Of a DNA stretch of 64,000 nucleotides, positions 1-12,675 are shown piece after piece. The DNA lies in the NCBI GenBank assembly GCA_964057225.1, contig OZ059898.1, forward strand, positions 9,300,001-9,364,000. Direction: 5' to 3'. How positions within the stretch are numbered: the stretch's first letter is position 1; every line of letters begins with the position of its first letter. Under the pieces are notes generated by a model. It made no database searches. It was not told where the DNA came from and saw only the letters and a list, made by a program, of their open reading frames with translations. The DNA comes from Auanema rhodensis. Lineage: Eukaryota; Nematoda; Chromadorea; Rhabditida; Rhabditidae. The position numbers and the translations under genes are program-made.

Positions 1-881
1 CTTCCAATAGAACTCACACCAAAATATCATTTCGTATTCAATCTCATGATTTATCACATAATGAAACATTCAAATTATTTTGTATTTAAGCTTGACCGAG
101 ATGCATGTATCCTGCATTTAGCGAACAACAAACACAGTTACTTACCTATTTTTCTTTCTTCCCAAACGCTTTCTCCTCATTTTGCTCTTTATACCTTTCT
201 TGTTCTCCTACTCTTCCTATGCCTCTATTTCAACCCATTTTCGTTCTCTAGTTCTCTTAGTTTGCTTGTTTCCGCCTGATTTCTTTTCCATTTTCTGATG
301 CTGCTAGCCATTTAAAATTCTTTCGAGATCTATGGAAACGGGGGACCTTCGTGTCGTCTTCCGCTTCACAAAAGCATGCCGTTCAAATAATCGAACCTTT
401 ATAACTTTATTCCTTTTACTATATGTATATACTTTTTCCATATTGGTGATTAAACATATGAAAATCATTACTGTAATCGTTTTCTCTTATTCATTTCTAC
501 GTGCAACTGTCTTGTCATTTCAGCATACTCTTTGTAAATCCTCATTCATTTATTCTTCAGCTCTTGATTTTCTCTTGAAAAATAATGCCATTTCTATTGC
601 GTATCCGATTTCCGAAAGACGACGTTTTGAGCATTCAGAGTTGTGAGCTCAAGCTGTCAGATCTGTGCACCCTCGCATTTTTCTCCCCTTTCTGCTATCT
701 TTCCATGTTCATTGGATGGCTAGACGAAAAGACAAGCCAATCGAACATCTATCATGCCAATCCTAGCATCACGTTCATAGCCATCGTCAGATTCTAAATC
801 TTATAATTAATTCATTATTCTTCGTACGGTGGAATCTAGTGGATGCTGCAGTTCCGGAATCTTTATGATGGCTTTTTTCAG
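1..881. other. left-edge region without a supported gene
   Basis: AT-rich sequence with pyrimidine-rich stretches. Open frames here are short and resemble no family I recognise. Since the next gene's first recognised exon begins right after an acceptor-like CAG at 881, this stretch may hold an upstream coding or leader exon of that receptor, but I could not identify one. Confidence 0.4.
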
Positions 882-3800
882 GCTGCATAAGCAACTGCGG
901 GGGCTCTAGCCGTAGGAGCTTAGCCTCGTACGGAGAAGCTCGATGTTCCGTGTGCATCAGAAGACAGTTTTCTTCAATGTGGCATCTCGTCGACGGCAGA
1001 TCCCTCACATCCGAGGCTCTCGCAAAGGCTGCCGTAATTGTTGCTGTCGAGGTATTATTTTGGAGTTGGAAATTTCTAGGAATTGCTGAAAGTTGAAAAA
1101 AATGAACAAATACATAATTTTGAAAGCGAATGAGTAATTTCAATTTAACTTTTAATGTTTCAAATTATAAAATAAAATTCAAGCTTTATGATAATTTGTA
1201 TAGCAACCTTGCGCAGTAAAACTTAACTTTTAAGATTATTCTGAAGCAAACCACAAAAACTTAGTACAAAATAATATAATATTATAGTTTAATTTTCAGA
1301 TTTTGCTACTCGGAACTTCTCTTCTCAATATATGCGTAATATCAACAACTTCGGAGCTATACGATGTCATAGGCTGTTATTTGGTAATTAAATGTTTGTT
1401 TAATGTACAAAAATACTGCGAAATTAGTAAGAACAAGACTAAGGGTAATCTCTCTTTTTTTTTTCGAAAAATTCTTAAAAACAATCGTTGATGCTACTTG
1501 ATAATTAGAAATGGCTTTCTAATTTGTCTAATTGATTCGAGTAATGCGGTTTTCTTTTTATCTATTTCCCTTGAGAAAAGTGAATTTTATGCTTCTAAAA
1601 CATAAATTTTTTTCATCCATGGAAAGCGATATTGGAGAAATATAAATAACCTGAAGCTGAAAAAAGCTTTTTTTTATAAGAAAAAAAGAAAAGAATGAAC
1701 AAGGGAATTTGATCATCCAATATCTTTGAAATGTTTTTCATTGATGAAATATGTTATTTGTGTTGTCAACAGCATATTAGTATTTTATTCTTATATAAGG
1801 TTTTTATATGTCATAAAGTTGTAACGGTCAGTAAAGAGATCAAAAAAAAGTGTCAAAGTGAGGAAACATAAAGAGTGAATAAATGAAATGAAGAGAGATA
1901 AACGAAGAGAGGTAGGTAATTTAAGAGTTGAACTGCTCCAAAATGTTTAAGTGGGAAAAACTTAATGATCTCTATGGTGACGAGACAAACGAAATAAGAT
2001 AATGTCAATGAAATTATACTTATTATTGATGAATATATATATATTCGTTTAAATATTGTACTTGAATATATGAAATATGTGTGTATGTATGTGTGTGTTA
2101 GATTCTTTTTTTCACTATTGGAGGCAATTGGAAATTACGAAAGCCAAAGAAGTGTTGAAAGCAGGGCTTCTCATGTTTCATTACATGTGTTTGCTTATAG
2201 CACAAAGATTTATATTTATACATATACCACTATGTTTCTTTGATTCTATTTTTCGTTAACGAGATAGTTTTGACGAGAAAAAAAAAAGAAAAACAATATG
2301 AAGAAGACAACTTTAGTAGTCGTTCTAATTGAAGCAATAGTAGAAAAATCTGCATAATGAATCACGTACTTGTGTATTCCGAAAAGTTTTTTTTCTTCAG
2401 ATATTACATATACTATTTATATATATTTATACATATAAATAGGATATTTATATATATTATTAACTATTTTATGATATTAAAGTTTAGTTATTGAGTGAAT
2501 TTCAGATTTCCTTATCGGTTGCCGATCTGTTAGCAGCCTTATTCATCATTCCTCTAAGCCTCTATTCAACGCTCGATAGTGAATGGAGATTTTCAGGTTG
2601 GCATATTACTCATTATTTTGTTTTTATGCAATTTTCTGAATTTTTTAATATTTTGTTTAAATCCTGCTATTCTGCACTTTCTCTATCTTTTATTGGAATT
2701 ATTCTTGATTTTTATTTCAGGAGACAATGCTTTATTATGTAAAGGTTCCACATATCTTCAAGTTGCTCTATTTTGTTCCACGGTATACACATTTGCTTGG
2801 ATATGCATTGATAGGTTAGTATCACAATTTCAAAATGTTTTTTTTTAAATATGAAATTGGGTTAATGGTTATATCTCTCTATTACTCAAATTTGTCGTTT
2901 ATATTCCTGAATGACGGAGTATGTATAGAAAAAAATAATTTTACATGACTTTGAGCGTTATATACAAATTGGTGTCTTTGGTTCTCAATAATTTCATTAA
3001 AAAAGAAGTCAAAAAAGGCATAGAAAGAAGTATTGGAGAATAGATAAGGAAGGAGAGAAAACTAGAATCAGAGAGAAGAAGATTGAGTTCCAAATAGAGG
3101 AGCAGGAGCACGGAAGAAAGAGACTCTTCGTTTCCTGCCTGTCATTTCTCTCTCTCCTTTCTCTTTCTCTTTCTCTATATATCTCTCATTTTTTCTATGG
3201 CTATAAATTTACTTTTTCTTGCTCCCAACACTCTTTATGCAGCATTCTGAGTCGTTTCTATTTCTCTTACCCGTCTAGTTTTTTCTTCTAAAGCTTCGAT
3301 ATTGAACATGGACAGCTTAGATGTACATCTGAAACTGCTGATTCGCCTTAAAAGATTAATGAAGAATCAATCAAAAAAATTTAAATCATATATGACATGA
3401 AAACTAAATAAGATTACAACCTTTTTCTTTTTAACTGTCTTCTAAGTTTAAAATTCAATTTGGGACAGAGACAATTACTAAAATATTATGATTTTGAATG
3501 TAATGCAGCAAAAAGAAAAAGAAAAATACTTGTGTTCGGCTTGGCCCGCCATAATCGTTTATTTTACTTCAATTTTCTCTTTTTTTTTCTGTTTGATTGA
3601 AAGAATACCCAAAATTTATCTGAATACTTAATTAACCCACCCATTAATGACGTTATTACCAACAATATTTTACGATGTCATAATAGTCTTAAACTGTTTA
3701 TCTATTCAATGAGTTATATATATATATATATACTTTTTTTTTAAATATATAACTACGTTATATATGAAAAAATTGGATTCTAAAACCAAAACTAATCGAA

Positions 3801-6221
3801 GCGGCTTTTGCAGAGAGAGGGGGGGAGGGGGTAAGGTAGGAATAATGAAAAAATATTCATGTTGTCATTTTTCTTTTTTTTTTTTCAATTTATACTAACT
3901 ATTTTGATATTTATCTAGAGATTAGTTATGCATATATATGTATATACATACATATCTATACATTATACATGCATACGATATATGTACATATTGATGTATA
4001 TCTACATGTGAATTCGATAAGTTTTTTGATACTTATGTTTTTGGATGAATACGACGACTAAAATTGTGTATTCACAATACACGAATTTTCTTTCACAAAC
4101 AATAGGCTTATGAGCATTGTAAGGATCAGATTATACTGATAATTAACATTTTTATTCCGGCTTTTCTGCAGTCATGGCTGAAGCTGCCATCTGAAATTAA
4201 CGAATTGTTAATCCTAAATCCTCCATTCCAGTATATTTGAAATACATATTTTTGATATTATCCTGCTCAATTTTTTATGGGGAATAGTAAAAAACATGTT
4301 GTTAAACACAAAAATTAAAACATTTATAATTAAGAATATTTGTTTGAAAGAAATATTAAAAATATGAATAAAAACATATGTGAACTTCAATCAACGTTTC
4401 ACAACAAGCTATTTCATGTATATGAAATGTTTCAAAATTTCAATTTTACTGTTCTTCTGGCTGTTTCTTATTATATTTCATCTTTTTTTCTTCTTTTTGG
4501 TCATCTTCATTTTCTTTTTAGCGAGCATCTGCTTAAGCCTAATTAGGTTCTAAGCTGTGAGTAGCCCTCTCTCACTCTGTTCCTCTTGTTTTACTTTTCA
4601 CTTCACTACTCAACCAGGTTGCTTAAAGTTTAGCATAAAAAAGAAGGGAAAGCCGACAAAAAGTCTAAAACCATGCTATATATATACTATATAAGTGTAT
4701 AACTAAAAGAAAATTAACAACCATTGTATTAAACTTTAATTTCAGATATTCTGCAATGATGAAACCATCTCGATATGCTGACCAGTCGTTAACAAGATGC
4801 AAATGTTGGATTGTATTTAGTTGGATAACATCTTTGTTATTATGCTGTCCAATAGTTGTAGCTCAAATGCAGGTAAAATAATATTTTCTTATTTTTCTTC
4901 TAATTATTGAAGTTGAAATCTTCTTTCAATTTGTTTCATAATTTTCATTACAATTTCTTGTGAGAAAGCAGATGTTTTAAGCATTTTCACACAAACAAAA
5001 GTTGTAACTCTTGTGCATAATTTCTCTTTCTCTCTTCTTCCATCACGTAGTCCATGTCCTCAACTACTGGAATGCCCGCCACCCCTACACAAACTAGGGA
5101 ACATAGTGATGATACCTTGTTGCAAGGGGCGTTGTGGGGACTAGAGCTGATTGAATTTATTTATTTATTTCGCAACTATAATTTGTGGATTATGAGCAAA
5201 AACAATATTTTTAGAAAAGACTAGTTGCTGAACTCGTTTATAAAGAAAATCATGATAATGCGTTAAAGCAATTTTGAATAAAAATTCAATGTTTTTATTA
5301 TTTGCTGTGTTTATTTATAAAAATAACGAAATAAACATCATTGATAAATGTTATTATAGGTTGTCTTCTATGAAGATGCTCAGCTATGTGTATTAGATTG
5401 GACAGCAACTTCAGCATACAGTTTAACTATAATTTTACTTGTCTTTCTACCAACTTTAGTAACTGTTTTCAATACTGGATATAAGATTATGAAAGCTATG
5501 AGATACCCAGATGAGGTAAGAACTGTTACTCAACTTTTTTTCTTGAATTCAAATAGTTCTGAATGATACAATTTTTGGGATACACATATTGAATAGACGC
5601 AAAAGTCTTCTATTCCAGTTTTGCATCAGATGATGATGATGATGCAGACTCATTTAGAACCAATGTTTCCAAATAGAGCAATTTAATAAACTTTCACATT
5701 CCGGCTCCACTAGTATGTGTGCGATTCCTTCAATAAAACAAATATTATAAAAGAAAAGCATATGCAGCTTATATTTAAAAAGCTTGTTTAGTGTATAGGG
5801 AAAGAACATACGAATAATATTAAATAAATATTAATAAAGCATATTTTAGTTAGAAGATAGTCAACGTATGGTAATTGAAACAGATCCAAACTTTGTTTTA
5901 ACCATGTTTCTTCTGGTAGCATTTGTGATGTCATGGATGCCTCTGTTGTGTTTGAAAGTATTTGAATACATAGTTCCTCCACAGCCTGATACGGATCTAT
6001 CATTGGTACTTTACATTCATATTACTAATCATAATTTGATTTATCTTAAGGTTACGTTTATCTTCTGTTGGTTAGCACTAGCCGGTCCATCATCAAAATT
6101 TCTTATTTATATGTTTATCAATAGTTCATACCGTAGCAGCTTTTTTAACATTATTTCTTGTTGCTGTTTCTTTCGACGTCGTCAAGAGTATCGAGATATT
6201 GGATTCAATTCCTATTTATAG
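882..6221 (+). CDS. rhodopsin-family G protein-coupled receptor (orphan, GPR21/GPR52-like)
   Basis: Seven-transmembrane receptor expected at the plasma membrane. Exons read as 882-1051, 1300-1383, 2506-2596, 2721-2814, 4746-4872, 5360-5515, 5850-6005 and 6051-6221; all phases join. TM1 spans the first two exons (ends [12 protein letters not shown]), TM2 carries the SVADLLAAL motif, TM3 ends in a DRY motif (IDRYS) split by an intron, TM4 has the conserved Trp, TM6 contains [13 protein letters not shown] and TM7 [14 protein letters not shown], followed by a Cys cluster (SCCCFFRRR) that may be palmitoylated. The start is unsure: an in-frame ATG at 977 gives about 317 residues, but the frame is open back to an acceptor at 881. 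The TM6 and TM7 pattern recalls GPR21/GPR52; ligand unknown. Introns here reach 1.9 kb, far longer than in neighbouring genes, and hold simple repeats only. Confidence 0.82.
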
Positions 6222-7509
6222 TTATTGATTACCAATACTATGATGTCCTTACTAATTCTCAATTTTTACATTGAAAGATGTTGATTGCCCTGAGGGTATC
6301 ATGTCCAAATCAAGTTATAATCACGATAGGCAGCAAACACTGGCCTATTTAGTTCTATTTAGTTTGCAAGCTATTCGGTTTTATTTCTGAGAATGTTTAT
6401 AAACATTTTCGGGATCTTTCTTTGAACACAGTGATGTGCTAAGAGTTACTATCACGAACAAAGTTTAAGCTAATCCAAACTGAATTTTGGTTTTTGAAGG
6501 AAGTTATTTGAACTATTTCTATATCCTGTTCGTCTACTTTTCTTTAGTTCTGGACTGTTGGGTACAGTCATAAAAATTTGTTTCGGGTTTTCTACGAAAA
6601 AGACCACCAAACCACACAACTTTAGTTTTGCTATTTGCTTTGATTTCCATAATTTTTTATTCTAAAAACAATTTAAATGCAATGTCATATATTAACAACG
6701 CATTCTGAACTGTTTTTCAATTATATTATGAGATTGACTGCTCATAATTATTGACTGACAGAAAGAATCATTTCATTACAACGCAATTATGAATAAACTT
6801 CTGGAACTCATTCTATCGCCTCTTTTCTCTTTATTTTCTTTTTGTTTTCATTCTCTTCTCCCTACATCTTTTATGCTCTTTCTCTCTTCATCTTCTATTG
6901 TTGCACACATTCGTGCTCTCCCTAATATTTCTATTTCTCTCATATTCTTTATCTATCAAGGTGTTTATTATACTGTTTATTAGATATTTTGTGGGACAAA
7001 ACAAAACTACTATATTGCTCATATACAAATGCTCCTCAACTGTATCCTTTTATCTGTTATTCATTTAATCCTGTTTTCACAACATATTCAAGAAAACTAT
7101 CTATGTGGAATTTTGTCAAAAGAATAGAAATAATTAAGAGCGTATAAGAACTTTGATGAAAAACAACAAAATGCTTTACGTTGAAAATTATATTTGAATC
7201 TCTTGTTAATTTTTATTATATTTATTCATTTAAGAAAAAAAAACTGTTATACAAATTCTTATTTACTGTTTATCATCACATCCCACATAATGCTCATTAC
7301 AAAAAGAAATGATACAATGAATTTCTTATTTTGTAAAATAGCTATTGGGATTCAAAAAGAAATGTATTATTAGTTAAGAACCTTTATATTTGTATTAACA
7401 GAATTCTATTAATTTTTAATAAATATATATGTATTTAAATAAATAAAAAAAAACTATTTTAAAGTATTTTTTTATATTCTTATATATATAATGAGTAGCA
7501 AAATTTTTA
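6222..7509. other. intergenic, convergent 3' ends
   Basis: About 1.3 kb between the stop of the + strand receptor and the stop of the - strand chemoreceptor. AT-rich with T-rich runs and scattered AATAAA-like strings usable by either transcript. No coding signal seen. Confidence 0.6.
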
Positions 7510-8780
7510 TTAAGTATGTCTCCGAGTAGGTAATTCTAATCCTGATGGCAGTATATGTGAGGGAGCAGTAATTGATTTCCAACAGGATTTGATTGTATTG
7601 TACTTCACATTTTTCTGAATCTGAAAACAAATTTATTCAACCGGTAATGAATAGGAGGCTTAATTTACTTCTTTGTTTCTACATAGATAAACCATAGAGT
7701 TAACACCACTGTATGCTATCAGCATCATAATTGTTAAAGCATCGAAATATTCTGAATCGTGCAGTCCAAGAAATGGAAATCCAAAGAAACTCATCCAACT
7801 TATGGCATATGTGAGAAATATTAATAAGAAATGGAAACAAGCCCTGAATAAATTAAGTATTTAAGAAACTTCGTATTGAGTTCTCACCAAATCTCTTGCT
7901 TAGTAACGTCTAGCTTACTTTCACGTCTAAGCCGATATATATGTGAGAAGATCTGAATAGAGATATATGTTCATTCTCCATATTTCAAATTTTTTAATAA
8001 ACGAACAGCTATATATGATGATGAACTTATTACAGTTGCTATTACATCAATTGGAAAATCAAATATCAGTAAAGAAATATTTGTTTCAGTAGCATTATGA
8101 GGCATAAAGGTATAGCCAATATGATTTGGGTTTACAATTAACCTAAATTTGATCTGAAAAGTGAATAATTTGCTTTTATTAAACCTGCAGCAAGGTGATA
8201 AGAATTGAGCATATATGGTCATAGTTGATGATGATATGATTACAGCTAATAAAATGATATAAACACGTTTTCTTGTAAATATTTGTGATTTAGGAATTAC
8301 AATTATACAAAATCTAGTATGATAACATATAAATGACATCTTAAAGTTAATACCTATTAATGGCCATAACTATCTGAATGTAACTTCCAACAAACCAAAA
8401 TTGAATAAATAGAACTGATAAAACGGTAACAACGAAATAGTTCGTACTAGAAAAAATTTTATCCTGTGAAAGAAAATATTTAATTATTATCATTTTAAAG
8501 TATGAAACTTCGTGAAGTACCGCCATAGCTATATAAAATGAATGAATAAATAATTGTAAAGTATCAACAATCATATTACTTCCAGTAATCAAATATACTG
8601 GATTATCTTTTAAAGCATATAATTTTCCCCTTAAAAATATTTTAAAATTTATTTCTTATTATATATTATAATTATTTTTTACTTATATATGCTGTAAAGA
8701 CATAAAAGATTAGTACAAATAAATGTCCATATTTCTAAATTCAGGATAAGCGTTAATCCCATGCGTATTACAGGTTCCAT
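7510..8780 (-). CDS. Srx-like serpentine chemoreceptor
   Basis: A seven-exon model, transcribed right to left (8780-8683, 8629-8521, 8463-8354, 8313-8007, 7952-7888, 7843-7669, 7620-7510), totals 975 bases, exactly 325 codons. TM1 is in the first exon, followed by the GKLYALKDNP loop typical of this class, TM2 and TM3 ending MAINR where the DRY-like motif lies across an intron (INRF), then LSPCCRF after TM4, a long TM5, and TM6-TM7 with SWMSFFGFPFLGL and YSGVNSMVYL. This organisation matches nematode Srx/Srw-type receptors, which act in chemosensory neurons. One donor (after 8007) is GTTCG, weak, and would bear checking. Start chosen because the first ATG gives a TM1 that joins in phase. Srx-like assignment is from pattern memory; another serpentine subfamily is possible. 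Confidence 0.75.
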
Positions 8781-10134
8781 TATGCAAAATTGGATCTAGA
8801 ATAGATGTAGATATGAATATTGATAAATCTATAAACAAGAATTTTAAAATTTTAAAGAAAATATGAAACATATCTTCAAGATGTTATAAAATAGGTGTTA
8901 ATATTAAAAAAATTTCATTCTTCAATAGGTACAATTATTTTATTTTTGTATTTTATATGAGAAAGAATCTAATATCTATCTCTAAGTTTACAATTAATTT
9001 TACAATTTGTCTTTTATAAACTATATATTTAATACAATACTTACAATTCATGTATATACAGATTGTATTTTTAAAAATTTTTGTAGTTAACCAAAGTTAA
9101 CATGTTGTTTTTAATGAATTTGCGTCATATTTCTTGACCAACTTAAGGATTTAGCAAAACTTGTTTGTTAAAAGTATACAAAAAATAAAGAAAATATGAA
9201 TAGTCGTGGTTAGGTGTAAAGATAACATAATGGATGTACTTTAATAGAATTTCACTAATATTTTATTATTCATATATTATATTTCCGATATTCTTAACTT
9301 CTTTTTTTACAAAAATTTCACTTTCCTTGTGGCTGGTCCAATTCTTCTTGAGTGGTGATTGGTCAAATCGTCGTCATCTGCGCCACAGGCGTTCTTCTTG
9401 CTGTCGTCCGTAAAATTTCATTCATTCACTTCGCTTCGCTTGACCCATATTACAACTATCCATATATCGTTTACATTTCGCTCATTCAGTTCGCTTTTCA
9501 TTTCTTGACAACAGTTGAAAGATTATCATTTCAACTTGTTTCACACTTTCTTTGAAGATTTCATCGTTTTGTCGTTTGTTGAACCTATCCTACTATATCA
9601 TAATCAAGATAAGTGTTTTCAAACGTTATCCAATGTAAATCATACAATAAGCAATGAATCAGTTAAGACAACTATTTTATCCATTCAGTTTCATATCATC
9701 ATTTCTAATCTAGCAACCTCATTGTCTCAAACTTGTAAGACTTTTTAACAAATTCCTTCCTGTCCTGTCTATTTTAAGCTAAACTATCCGTATTGGCTAA
9801 AACTATCCGTATATTGCAAAAAGCCTATCGCAACAACAGATTTATTAATTTCAATATGCGATCTATTCTAAAAACTTCAAAAATCGGTTAATTTGTGTAT
9901 TTTTTGTACTAATTAACTATTGTATTGCAATTTCTTCAGATACATTCTATTAAATACGACATTCGATTATACTATCGACTGACCTTTTTCGGAAATTGTG
10001 GTTACGGTCAATAGATCTATTTTCCACAATATTGCTGTCCCATATATTTCTTTCCCTTTCGTCTAATTATTTTGAATTGGAATGTAAAATTCGATAATTT
10101 TTACTTTGATTTCAATAAGTACATATGTACATAT
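8781..10134. other. intergenic, AT-rich
   Basis: Shared upstream side of the - strand chemoreceptor and left flank of the transposable element. Open frames at 9352-9748 are uninterrupted but show no recognisable motif. Nothing else seen. Confidence 0.5.
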
Positions 10135-10142
10135 GAAAATAA

Positions 10143-10623
10143 GGCGCTGGTATTGTTTCGCCCACCCCCCCCCCTAATAATCAGAGAGTTAACATTAGAG
10201 CGCGCTTATAACATTTTGGGCACACACCAGCTTTGCATAAACTAGCGGGAGTGCTCTATCCCAGATCCGGGGGGTCTGGGGGGGTATCCCCCCCAGATAG
10301 AGAAAGCTTCAACAAAATTTAAAAGTATTAAACTCGCAGAAATGAGACTGTATTTTCGAGTAAATAACGCATGATCTAAGATAACATTTTGGGCACGCAC
10401 TAGCTTTGCATAAACCAGCGGGAGTGCTCTATCCCAAATCCGGGGGGTCTGGGGGGGTATCCCCCCCAGATAGAGAGGGCTTCAACAAAACTTAAAAGTA
10501 TTAAAAGTATCAGAGAGAGCACTCCCACTCGCAGAGATGAGACTCTTTATTTTCAGGTAAAAAACGCATGCGCTCTAATGTTAACTCTTAGGGGGGGGGG
10601 GTGGGCGAAACGATACCAGCCCC
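10143..10623. mobile_element. non-autonomous DNA transposon (MITE), hAT-like by target duplication
   Basis: The 481-base element is bordered by the same 8 bases, GAAAATAA, at 10135-10142 and 10624-10631, a target-site duplication. Its ends are inverted repeats of roughly 50 bases: the left reads GG(C)GCTGGTAT then GTTTCGCCCAC, a run of ten C and AGAGTTAACATTAGAGCGC; the right end has the reverse complement with a few changes. The interior is a tandem duplication (about 173-base period, 10208 and 10381), each copy with a G-run/C-run hairpin. No protein is encoded, so it would need a transposase from elsewhere. An 8-base duplication fits the hAT superfamily, though others such as Merlin also make 8-9 bases. 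It stands out sharply from the AT-rich surroundings. Confidence 0.85.
10208..10553. repeat. tandem duplication inside the transposon, with G/C hairpins
   Basis: Two copies beginning ATAACATTTTGGGCAC at 10208 and 10381. Each holds a perfect 10-base stem TCTGGGGGGG / CCCCCCCAGA around a TAT loop. The second copy also carries AGAGCACTCCC near 10521, complementary to GGGAGTGCTCT at its own start, giving a longer nested stem that copy one lacks. Confidence 0.85.
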
Positions 10624-10677
10624 GAAAATAATTATAAATACTAGAAAGTTAAAAAAGAATCTTACAGGTAAACCTCA

Positions 10678-12675
10678 ATGGAGGTTCGAAAACGATTATC
10701 TAATACAGAATTGGATGAATGTAATAATCATAAATTGATTAATTTTAATAATAATAATATAACAAAAGAAAACAATGAACTTAAAACGAATACTAAGCCA
10801 GAAAGAAAAACAAAGGATTTTAAAGAGAAAGTTTTTGTTGAACGAGAATCTCTCTTAACGTAAGTATCTAACATATTTTTAAAAAATGTTTTGATTTCCT
10901 ATTTATAGAACCCTTATTCGGGATGGAGAAATGCGCATTGTTTTCAACTTTTTTATGGCCATTTTTATTCTTTTTTTCCTTCGAGCTATGATTGATGATA
11001 TTTTTGTTCATAAAATGTAAGTTTTCTGATATCCACGTGTTTTACAAAACTTTTTCATGTTGTTCTTTGTTAAAAATATTCTATCTATCTTCTTCAGGTT
11101 GTTTCATCACACATGGCTTATATGGTGGAATTTTCAATCTTTTCCGGAAACAATGTTTGTATGGTCTATCCTTTTTGCTTCAACTTTTATTCCTTATAAA
11201 ATATTGAAAATTTGGTCTTCATATCCAGCAGATAAACAAACTATTCGTAATCAAGTAAATTAATTTTTAATCTTTTTTTATCTAAAAGGACACATTTAGG
11301 GATTTGCTTTACTATTCGCTTATTCGATTTATTTCGTTAGCTTTTTTTATTTTTCTTTGAAATTTCTTTATGGTTGGGAACTCAAATGTGCATGTTCATT
11401 CATTATAACATGTGAGACGGTAAGAAAAATCCTTTCAAACCACGATATTGATGAGAATAAACTTTCTTTTAGACAAGATTAATGATGAAAGTACATTCAT
11501 TTTTACGTGAAACTGTACCAAAAGTATTAAATAAAAAGCTTCTATTGAATTCTAATGTAAGATTTTTTAAAAATTGTTTTTAATACAAATTTATGTGTTC
11601 AGAAAGATGACAATATTACATATCCAACTGTTAACCAATATGTCTATTTTATGTTCTGTCCTTCATTCTTGTATCGAGATGAATATCCAAGGTTTTTTTT
11701 TGAAAAACACAAAGCTTTTAGTTATTTTACAACTATTTAGATCTAAAACACGCGACTGGAAAGTGGTAGGTTATTATTTTGCGCAGTGTTTCATAGTAAT
11801 CGAATGTGTAAATTTAACTTTTACACAATATGTGCAACCTTGGTTAAGTGATGTTGATGTAAGAAATCTTTTTTTTTTAATGTCATCAATCCACCTTTTT
11901 CCAGTTATCCTATATTTCTATTTGTGAAGGATTTTTGAACATCTTCGCTGCTATTCTTCCAGGAATAATATGTCTACTTTGTCTCTTTTATGGACTTCTA
12001 CACTGCTGGCTCAACGCATTCTCTGAAATGCTAATGTTTGCAGATAGACAGTTTTATATGGTATAACTGCATAACAAATTTTAATTTTAATTTCAATTAT
12101 TAGAATTGGTGGAGTTCAGATAACATGGCTGAATATTATCGTAACTGGAATCTAGTAGTACATGATTGGTTATATGCTTATGTTTACAAAGACGTATCCA
12201 ATGTATAAGTTTTTAATTTATTTATTACTATATCTAATAACATTTACAGCTTATAACTGGAAAGAAAGGATTAAAAATAGCTCAAATTTGTGTTTTCTTT
12301 TTATCAGCTATTTTTCATGAATATTGGTTTGGTGTAGCTTTCCGAGTATTCTACCCAGTTATGTTCATGTTGTATTTTGTATTCGGAGGTAATTCAACAT
12401 TTGAAATAAGAATATGAATCATTATCTATATTTCAGGAATATTTTTCTCAGTTTCTAGATTAATTAGAAGCAAAGCTGCTTGGAACACAGCACTTTGGTT
12501 TAATCTCCTTATTGGTTAGTCTTTCATAAATCTTTTTAAAATACCAACTTCATTAGGTACGGGTATGTTTGTTGCTTTCTATGGACAAGAATGGTATGCT
12601 AGAGAGGAATGCAAACCAAATTCAGGAGTTGTATCAGATAGTTTACTACCACGTCACTGGACATGTGTATATTGA
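10678..12675 (+). CDS. sterol O-acyltransferase (ACAT/SOAT, MBOAT family)
   Basis: Integral ER enzyme that esterifies sterols with long-chain acyl-CoA. Twelve exons (10678-10859 to 12557-12675) total 1449 bases, a 482-residue protein, near the size of human SOAT1. The N-terminal 60 residues are hydrophilic and Asn/Lys-rich, as in the cytosolic tail of the family. Diagnostic segments follow in SOAT order: [31 protein letters not shown] with [26 protein letters not shown] (the family's FYxDWWN motif with N for D), [15 protein letters not shown], and AIFHEYWF with the presumed catalytic His, ending in the conserved FYGQEWYA and PRHWTC. These favour SOAT over DGAT1. Introns are 43-81 bases. A polyadenylation signal AATAAA lies at 12718. 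Confidence 0.93.

Noticed and set aside
787-1143. 118-codon open frame on the - strand
   Set aside because: It overlaps the first GPCR exon, which has a receptor-like transmembrane sequence on the + strand and joins the next exon in phase.
9352-9748. Overlapping open frames rich in Phe, Leu, His
   Set aside because: No domain, no splice partner and composition typical of chance frames in AT-rich DNA.
10585-10601. G-run as a sequencing error
   Set aside because: The matching C-run at the opposite end of the element and the internal G/C hairpins show these runs are part of a real repeat, though their exact length may be inaccurate.
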